From 2-12-FULL-41-16 sp964390625 (lineage in GTDB: Bacteria > Patescibacteriota > Patescibacteriia > Magasanikbacterales > UBA922), in the NCBI GenBank assembly GCA_964390625.1, contig CAYMID010000026.1:1-11698 (forward strand): DNA of 11,698 bases, in the 5' to 3' direction. Positions within the stretch are counted from its first letter, which is position 1, and every line of letters begins with the position of its first letter. The notes beneath the pieces are model-generated. The model worked only from the letters and a program-made list of their open reading frames with translations. It was not told the origin of the DNA and did not search any database. Shown in pieces: positions 6,106-11,698 of this stretch. The translations under genes and the position numbers were made by a program.

Positions 6106-7063
6106 TATGATTCCGTTAGTAGTGGCGAGCGAAAGCGGAAAAGCCTAAACTTATACAATGTTGGTATCGGGGACAAAGGAGTCTTTGACTTTTTTCGACG
6201 CGGTACCTTAAAGGGCAGGCCGTTGTTGTATAGGTGTAGTAAGAGTAAGGCTTTGGCAACCTGATATTGCCAGGTATGAAAGAGTACATATATAGCTGAA
6301 GACTCCTGGAACGGAGCTCCATAGACGGTGATAGACCCGTAAGCGAAATATATTTGCCTCATACTGCCTTGGATCTTGAGTACGGCGGAACACGAGAAAT
6401 TCCGTCGGAATTAATGCCGACTATGGCATAAGGCTAAATACTTATTGTGATCGATAGTGAACCAGTACCGCGAGGGAAAGGTGAAAAGTAGCCCGGTGAG
6501 GGCGGTGAAATAGATCCTGAAACCATTTGCTTACAATGAGCCGGAGCCTCCGCAAGGGGGTGACGGTATTCCTATTGAAGAATGAGCCTACGAGTTATTG
6601 TTTGTGGCAAGGTTAACCAATTCTGTTGGGAAGCCGCAGGGAAACCAAGTCTGAATAGGGCGTTAAGTCGCAAACAATAGACCCGAAACCGGGTGCGCAA
6701 TCCATGACCAGGATGAGCCTTCTCGAAAGAGAAGGGGAGGTCCGAACCGACTAGCTGTGCAACACTAGCGGATGAGTTGTGGATAGGAGAGAAATTCTAA
6801 TCGAACTCGGTAATAGCTGGTTCTCCTCGAAATAGTTCTTGGACTAGCTGTATGTGATCCCCTCGGTGGTAGAGCACTGGCTGAAACTTGGGTCCTTCGG
6901 GATACCAGTTTTAATCAAACTCCGAATGCCGAGGATTAACAGCATACAAGTCAGACCGTGAGGGCTAAGCTTCACAGGTCAAAAGGGAAACAGCCCAGAT
7001 CGCCATTTAAGGTCCCTAAATCGATACTAAGTGTAAAAGGTGGTGTCAATTCTCAAACAACCA

Positions 7064-7095
<32 letters not shown>

Positions 7096-8429
7096 GATAG
7101 CGTAACAGCTCACTGGTCAAGAGTTTTCGCGCCGAAAATGTACCGGGGCTCAAGTATCGTACCGAAACTGCGAACTTATACTTAACTGTATAATTGGTAG
7201 AGGAGCATTCCAAACTGCTGCGAAGCATACATCGTGAGATGGTGTGGAGCGTTTGGAAGTGAGAATGTAGGCACAAGTAGCACATATGGAGGTGAAAGTC
7301 CTCCACGCCGTAAACCCAAGGTTTCCAGGGCCACGAGAATCGTCCCTGGGTTAGTCGATCCTAAGGCCAGCCTAGAACACTAGGGTAACCGATGGACAAG
7401 CAGGCTAATATTCCTGCACTTGGCAAAGTTTGTTATTGCGTCCGTATTACTGAGCTGCGAGCGAAATTGGTATTGTTCGTGCCGAAAGGCAGAGATCCAG
7501 TCGCAAGACTGGGACAATTCGCGGGTAGGTGGTGCCGAGAAATGCGCAATAACGTTAGGCTTTGTCAAATCGTACCGTAAACCGACACCGGTGGGTGAGT
7601 CGAGTAGACTAAGGCGAACGAGAGAAACATCGTTAAGGAACTAGGCAAAACAGCGGCCGTAACTTCGGGATAAGGCCTCCTCTCTTCGGAGAGGTCAACA
7701 AAAGACCACTTGCAACTGTTTACCAAAAACACAGCTCGCTGCTAACTCGCAAGAGGATGTATAGCGGGCGATGCCTGGCCAGTGTCAGAACGTTAAAGGG
7801 AGAGGTCATCCAAGTTTACTTGGGGCAGCCTTGATCTGAAGCGCTGATGAACGCCGGCGGTAACTATAACCGTCCTAAGGTAGCGAAATTCCTTGTCGGG
7901 TGAGTTCCGACCCGCACGAATGGCATAATGATGAGTGGACTGTCTTGACGATGTACTCGGCGAAAATGCAAGTGTCGTGAAGATGCGACATACCCGCAAC
8001 TAGACGAAAAGACCCCGTGAAGCTTTACTATAGCTTGATATTGGTGCATTGCTTCGTATGTTCAGCATAGGTGGGAGCCGAAAGGCAACAGTGAGATACC
8101 ACCCTTGCGTAGCGATGTGTCTAATCCCGACCCTTGAATCAGGGCTGGGAGACAGTATCTGGTAGGTAGTTTAACTGGGGCGGTTGCCTCCCAAAATGTA
8201 ACGGAGGCGTTTACAAAGGTTGGCTTGGTCCGGATGGAAATCGGACTGGACGTGCAAACGCAAAAGCCAGCTTTACTGAAAGGGCTACCACCCGATCAGT
8301 CGCGAAAGCGGAAGTTAGTGATCCGACCGTACGATATAGGACGGCGGAAGCTCAACGGATAAAAGCTACTCCGGGGATAACAGGCTGATCGCGCCCAAGC
8401 GTCCATAGCGACGGCGCGGTTTGGCACCT

Positions 8430-8770
8430 CAACATATCGGGGTGCACAAACAGTGATGTTTTTCCCAATTACTTTTCGTCAAAATTGTTTAATTAGATAG
8501 AATCAGAGATCATATCGGCTTATAACGGAGAACCCGTCAGTGATACAACATCACCCGGCAACCCCGTGGGAAGTCAGCTGAAAACAGCTTGACCCCGTAA
8601 CGACTGACCCGAAAGGGAAGACTTGTGACTGGTAATGCCAGTGCAGGTAACACGCCGACTCTTGTTAAGTTAAAACTGAGATCATGCCGGTCACGACCCG
8701 AAAGGGTTCGGCTACCATCCAGAGCAAGAAGAAGATATAGTCTACACCAAATGAAAGTTTGGATAACGTA
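8430..8770 (+). ncRNA. Candidate ORF-less group I intron in 23S rRNA (after U2500)
   Basis: A 341-base insertion absent from standard 23S, placed exactly between the equivalents of U2500 (T8429) and C2501 (C8771). P1: exon GCACCT (8424-8429) pairs with GGGTGC (8440-8445), putting the U-G wobble at the 5' splice site. P10: exon CGAT (8771-8774) pairs with ATCG (8436-8439), directly next to the P1 guide. P2: a hairpin with a GTGA loop (8448-8461). P3: CCGGCA (8555-8560) with TGCCGG (8685-8690). A P8 hairpin with a GAAA loop spans about 8694-8710. The S/P7-like AAGATATAGTCT is at 8732-8743. P9: CCAAAT-GAAA-GTTTGG (8747-8762). No homing endonuclease ORF. The inferred last base is A8770, where group I introns normally have G. 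The P7 5' strand is probably GAGATCA (8678-8684), with imperfect pairing. P4-P6 were not fully resolved. Confidence 0.78.
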
Positions 8771-8786
8771 CGATGTCGGCTCATCG

Positions 8787-8817
<31 letters not shown>

Positions 8818-8830
8818 TGGCTGTTCGCCA

Positions 8831-8882
<52 letters not shown>

Positions 8883-9202
8883 CTATCTGTTGTGGGCGTA
8901 GAATATTGAGAAAGCCAATCCCTAGTACGAGAGGACCGGGATTGACGAACCTCTTGTGTACCAGTTGTGCACCACGCAAAGCTGGGTAGCTAAGTTCGGT
9001 TTGGATAAGCGCTGAAAGCATCTAAGTGCGAAGCCGTTTTCAAGATTAATATTCGTTTGAGAGTCCTTCTAGACTAGAAGGTTGATAGGCGCTAGGTGTA
9101 TGCCAAGGCGTACTAATAACTCGAGCATTACGGAAGCACAGAGTTGTGCTGACTCTGAAAGTTTGTCAAAACTCAATTACTGAGACTCCAAAAGAGGCTC
9201 AA

Positions 9203-9304
<102 letters not shown>

Positions 9305-9312
<8 letters not shown>

Positions 9313-9328
9313 TTGAGTCTTTTTTATT
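9305..9328 (+). terminator. Terminator of the 23S-5S unit
   Basis: The right arm CCAAGATTTGAGTC (9306-9319) pairs with the left arm GGCTCAAATCTTGG (9197-9210) across the 5S gene and is followed by a run of T (9319-9325). The extended 5S closing helix therefore doubles as the terminator stem. Confidence 0.6.
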
Positions 9329-9566
9329 TGAAAAAATTAGGGTTGCTTTTTTTGTTGGTATTTGGTAAGGTCCGGGTTGGACAGGCCGTGGCTTAATCTA
9401 TGGAGTTTGCCAGATGGAAACAAATGAAAGAGAGAAGCATGTGGTCAAAAAACTCAAGTCAGACGCGCCGTATGGAGATTAAGGAGGGCGGGCAGTAAGA
9501 ATCGGTCACGAGGTGGTTGTCCGCACCTCGTGGTCACCATCTCAAAGTGACACAGTTTGACGACAG
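9326..9566. other. Intergenic stretch with a strong hairpin, no gene assigned
   Basis: About 240 bases between the 5S terminator and the end of xth. It contains a perfect 9-bp inverted repeat, CACGAGGTG (9507-9515) with CACCTCGTG (9524-9532). With no T-run on either strand, this is a poor intrinsic terminator, though it could protect the xth mRNA end. Two overlapping micro-ORFs exist, 9400-9498 (32 codons) and 9414-9482 (22 codons, GGAG eight bases before its ATG), but neither resembles a known protein. I recognised no SRP, tmRNA or RNase P core motif. Confidence 0.4.
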
Positions 9567-10370
9567 TTATTTGAGAATAATACCAACTGGGCAGTGGTCT
9601 GACCCTATAACTTCGGGCAAGATGAACGCGTCGGTAACGCGTTTTTTTAATTTTTCGCTGACGAGAAAATAATCGATGCGCCAACCCACGTTGCGGGCGC
9701 GAGCATTGCCCCAGTGGCTCCACCAGGTGTAGAGATTTGGTTCGTTTGGATATTTAGTGCGGAGAGTGTCAACAAAACCAGCGTCTAGGAGATTTTGGAA
9801 GCCCGCACGTTCCTCGCTGGTAAAGCCATGGAGCCCAATGTTTTCCTTGGGCCGAGCCAGGTCAATCTCTTGGTGTGCCACATTAAGGTCGCCACAAACA
9901 ATGACCGGCTTTTTTTGCTGCAACTGTTGAAGGTGTGCCAAAAAGGCCGGGTCCCAGCCACGTTCGCGAAAGCCAAGCCGACTTAAATCATCCTTGGTGT
10001 TTGGCGTGTAAACATTAACGAGGTAAAAGTCCGTGAATTCGGCGGTCAAAAGGCGCCCTTCGCGGCTGCTGTCGCGGCCTTGATCATCAACCAAAGAGTA
10101 TTTAGCCATGATTTCGGGACTAAAATTGGTTTGGGTAGAGAGCGGCGCTTGTTTGGTAAAAATCGCGGTGCCAGAGTAGCCTTTTTTGACCTCGGATGAG
10201 CACCAGTATTCCTGATATTGTGGTAGATCGATTATCGCTTGTCCTTGTTCGGCCTTGGTCTCTTGGAGACAAAGAATATCGGGGTCGTGGGCATTGATAA
10301 AATCAGCGAAGCCTTTTTTGAGTACAGCCCGAATGCCGTTAACGTTCCAGGAAATAAGTTTGGTGGACAT
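9567..10370 (-). CDS. xth: Exodeoxyribonuclease III / AP endonuclease
   Basis: A 267-aa enzyme of the ExoIII (EEP) family. It cuts DNA at abasic sites and removes 3' blocking groups in base excision repair, using a divalent metal. Visible active-site blocks: WNVNGIRA (8-15, with the conserved Asn), LQETK (35-39, metal-binding Glu37), GYSGTAIF (64-71), VNVYTPN (118-124), GDLNVAH (160-166, catalytic Asp161 and Asn163), TWWS (215-218), GWRIDYF (229-235) and SDHCPV (257-262, with the catalytic Asp258-His259 pair). All key residues are present and the length is typical. ATG 10370 gives the normal N-terminus. The predicted promoter places transcription initiation about three bases before the ATG, so the mRNA may be leaderless. 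It is divergent from the small gene at 10480. The symbol may be xthA or exoA in other annotations. Confidence 0.96.
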   Translation of the reverse strand: MSTKLISWNVNGIRAVLKKGFADFINAHDPDILCLQETKAEQGQAIIDLPQYQEYWCSSEVKKGYSGTAIFTKQAPLSTQTNFSPEIMAKYSLVDDQGRDSSREGRLLTAEFTDFYLVNVYTPNTKDDLSRLGFRERGWDPAFLAHLQQLQQKKPVIVCGDLNVAHQEIDLARPKENIGLHGFTSEERAGFQNLLDAGFVDTLRTKYPNEPNLYTWWSHWGNARARNVGWRIDYFLVSEKLKKRVTDAFILPEVIGSDHCPVGIILK

Positions 10371-10379
10371 AGTAAAATC

Positions 10380-10408
10380 AGTATAAAGTCACTACGTGAT
10401 TTTGTCCA
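10380..10408 (-). promoter_or_regulatory. Predicted xth promoter, leaderless spacing
   Basis: Minus strand: TGGACA (10408-10403), a 17-base spacer and TATACT (10385-10380). Initiation would be near 10373, almost at the ATG (10370). The -35 overlaps TTGTCCACA (10402-10410), one base from a DnaA box; this may be chance. Confidence 0.55.
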
Positions 10409-10436
10409 CAGCCCCATACGTTGCGACTAAAACGTT

Positions 10437-10465
10437 TTGTTGGTATATTTGTTTGGCTTTATTAT
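10437..10465 (+). promoter_or_regulatory. Predicted promoter of the small acidic gene
   Basis: TTGTTG (10437-10442), a 17-base spacer and TATTAT (10460-10465). Initiation near 10472 would leave a leader of about eight bases with no Shine-Dalgarno. TATATT at 10444-10449 is an alternative -10. Confidence 0.4.
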
Positions 10466-10479
10466 TTCTTGTCTACTCT

Positions 10480-10734
10480 ATGCATGAAGAACAATTTGAA
10501 GATTTGAAGGAATCATTGCTCGAGCACATGCGCGGCATGTTTGAGGAGATCGAAGCAGAGCTAGCGCGTTCGCACGAGGAAAAATTCGCCTTGTTAGAAG
10601 ATGCGGTTAGTAATGCCACCGACCTGGACGAACTGCGTGTGGCGTTTGAACAATGGTATTCGGAACACGCCGAAGATTTGGCGTTTGAATACGAGGCAGA
10701 TGAAATTTGGGATGCAGCCGTCAATGTAGACTAG
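10480..10734 (+). CDS. Small acidic helical protein, function unknown
   Basis: An 84-aa product that I do not recognise. It is strongly acidic: Glu and Asp dominate, for example in FEEIEAELARSHEEKF (21-36). It has no Gly or Pro in its body apart from Gly19, and heptad-like spacing of Leu, Phe and Ala suggests two or three helices or a coiled coil, with an aromatic C-terminal part (FEQWYSEHAEDLAFEYEADEIW, 55-76). No signal peptide or membrane segment. I chose ATG 10480 because the 28 codons upstream in frame are hydrophobic, overlap the predicted promoter and are unlike the rest. It has its own promoter and terminator, so it is probably a monocistronic gene. Acidic composition could fit a nucleic-acid mimic or a ribosome- or polymerase-associated factor, but there is no direct evidence. 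Confidence 0.72.
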   Translation: MHEEQFEDLKESLLEHMRGMFEEIEAELARSHEEKFALLEDAVSNATDLDELRVAFEQWYSEHAEDLAFEYEADEIWDAAVNVD

Positions 10735-10742
10735 GTGGAAAT

Positions 10743-10770
10743 AAAATCGCTCTTGTCGGGGCGATTTTTT
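10743..10770 (+). terminator. Terminator of the small acidic gene
   Basis: AAAATCGC (10743-10750) pairs with GCGATTTT (10761-10768) around a 10-base loop, followed by further T. The loop contains the predicted -35 of the next gene. Confidence 0.8.
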
Positions 10771-10781
10771 AATTGTAAAAT
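10753..10781 (+). promoter_or_regulatory. Aldolase promoter overlapping the upstream terminator
   Basis: TTGTCG (10753-10758) in the terminator loop, a 17-base spacer and TAAAAT (10776-10781). Initiation would be near 10788, about three bases before the ATG at 10791, implying a nearly leaderless mRNA. Confidence 0.55.
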
Positions 10782-10790
10782 AGGGTGACT

Positions 10791-11698
10791 ATGACCCAAT
10801 CTCTGCACGCGTTGGCAAAACAATTAGTAGTGCCTGGTAAAGGAATTTTGGCGGCTGACGAAAGTACGACAACAATCGGTAAGCGATTCGCTGAACATGG
10901 AATTGAAAACACGGTGGAAAATCGCCAGGCTTACCGTGAACTTTTGTTTACTACAGTTGGGGCCGAACGCTATATTAGCGGAGTGATTTTATACGACGAA
11001 ACTATTCGCCAACACGCGGCGAATGGCGAGAGTTTTGTGTCGATTTTGCAGCGTCAAAATATTGTGCCTGGGATTAAAGTTGATTTGGGGACCGAGCCGC
11101 TGGTGGCCGGGTCAAACGAGACAACCACCAAAGGAATGGCGGGATTAGAAGCGCGTTTGGCCGAGTACTACGCGTTGGGCGCGCGGTTTACTAAATGGCG
11201 AGCGGTGTTTACGATTTCGGACACGACACCTAGTGCCGCAGCGATTGAAAATAATGTGACTTTGTTGGCTGAATACGCCCGATTAGTGCAGGCGGCTGGT
11301 ATGGTGCCAATTGTAGAGCCCGAAGTGCTTATGGACGGCAGTCACACGGTGGCACAGTGCTACGAGGCCTCGGTGCGCGTGCAGACCGCGTTGTTTGCTG
11401 CCTTGGCCAAGGCAGGGGTTGAGTTGGGCGCGGTTTTGCTTAAACCAAACATGATTACGGCGGGTAGTGCTAATCAATCACTGGTGCCGCGCGTGGTGGC
11501 CGCGTATACGGTTAGCTGCTTGCAGACGACCGCTCCGAGTGAACTGGCTGGGGTGGTGTTTTTGTCTGGTGGGCAAAGTGACGAGGCGGCTGTGGCCAAT
11601 TTACAGGCCATTGCGGCAGAGGGTGCCGACGCCTCGTGGCCACTAACGTATTCATTTGGGCGAGCGTTGCAAACTGGTGCGTTGGCCGCGTGGCAAGG
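10791..11698 (+). CDS. Class I fructose-bisphosphate aldolase, 3' end outside window
   Basis: 302 codons are visible and the frame is still open at the window edge; family members are about 340-360 aa. The enzyme interconverts fructose-1,6-bisphosphate with dihydroxyacetone phosphate and glyceraldehyde-3-phosphate through a Schiff-base lysine, in glycolysis and gluconeogenesis. The eukaryote-like class I signature is clear: GKGILAADES (16-25, catalytic Asp23), FTKWR (133-137, Lys135), VPIVEPEVLMDGSH (172-185), LLKPNM (216-221, Schiff-base Lys218) and FLSGGQSDEA (257-266, phosphate-binding Ser259). No metal-binding class II motifs are present. The start ATG 10791 sits about three bases after the predicted transcription start and lacks a Shine-Dalgarno. 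Bacterial genes of this type are sometimes thought to be horizontally acquired; the sequence here does not settle that. Confidence 0.94.
   Translation, partial: MTQSLHALAKQLVVPGKGILAADESTTTIGKRFAEHGIENTVENRQAYRELLFTTVGAERYISGVILYDETIRQHAANGESFVSILQRQNIVPGIKVDLGTEPLVAGSNETTTKGMAGLEARLAEYYALGARFTKWRAVFTISDTTPSAAAIENNVTLLAEYARLVQAAGMVPIVEPEVLMDGSHTVAQCYEASVRVQTALFAALAKAGVELGAVLLKPNMITAGSANQSLVPRVVAAYTVSCLQTTAPSELAGVVFLSGGQSDEAAVANLQAIAAEGADASWPLTYSFGRALQTGALAAWQ

Noticed and set aside
8430..8770. Group II intron
   Set aside because: The insert ends shortly after a hairpin, but there is no GUGYG 5' end and no recognisable domain V; the P1/P10 guide and AAGATATAGTC favour group I.
9326..9566. SRP RNA, tmRNA or RNase P RNA after the 5S gene
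   Set aside because: A GGTCCGG-like stretch drew attention, but the conserved cores of these RNAs are absent.

Overview
The window looks like part of a chromosome from a Candidate Phyla Radiation (Patescibacteria) bacterium. Supporting signs are a short four-domain ribosomal protein S1, compact spacing, near-absence of Shine-Dalgarno sequences with promoters lying almost on top of start codons, 23S and 5S rRNA genes with no 16S beside them, and an intron-like insertion in the 23S rRNA. All stops seen are TAA or TAG. The phylum is inferred from style, not from a search, and I cannot name a lower rank.

Layout. Bases 67-1356 hold rpsA (ribosomal protein S1) with a structured leader. A terminator hairpin that also contains the next promoter leads into ftsH (1415-3292), followed by tRNA-Leu(UAG). 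Exactly 100 Ns (3407-3506) mark a scaffold gap. After it come the rest of a probable lipoprotein gene and, one base later, a stand-alone Smr-domain gene. That pair converges on rlmH (minus strand, 4912-5382), with the stops overlapping by 4 bases.

rlmH diverges from the 23S-5S unit (about 5453-9324). The two predicted promoters share almost the same -35 hexamer, so a 23S rRNA methyltransferase and its 23S substrate appear to start from one mutually exclusive site. The 23S leader of about 320 nt carries a terminator-like hairpin and several inverted repeats. The 23S gene contains a 341-nt insertion exactly between the equivalents of E. coli U2500 and C2501 in the peptidyl-transferase centre. 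It has a P1 helix with the U-G splice-site pair, a matching P10, a P3 and a P7/S-like element, so it reads as an ORF-less group I intron. Its inferred last base is A, not the near-universal G, which is the most unusual observation here.

After the 5S gene and its terminator lies a 240-base stretch without a recognised gene. Then come xth (exonuclease III/AP endonuclease, minus strand), a small acidic hypothetical gene (plus strand), and a class I fructose-bisphosphate aldolase that runs off the right edge. Most protein genes here have their own promoter very close to the start codon, in two cases built into the preceding terminator.

The contents are mainly core functions: translation, rRNA maturation, membrane proteolysis, DNA repair and central carbon metabolism. 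The unusual biology lies in the RNA and regulatory sequence between and inside these genes.
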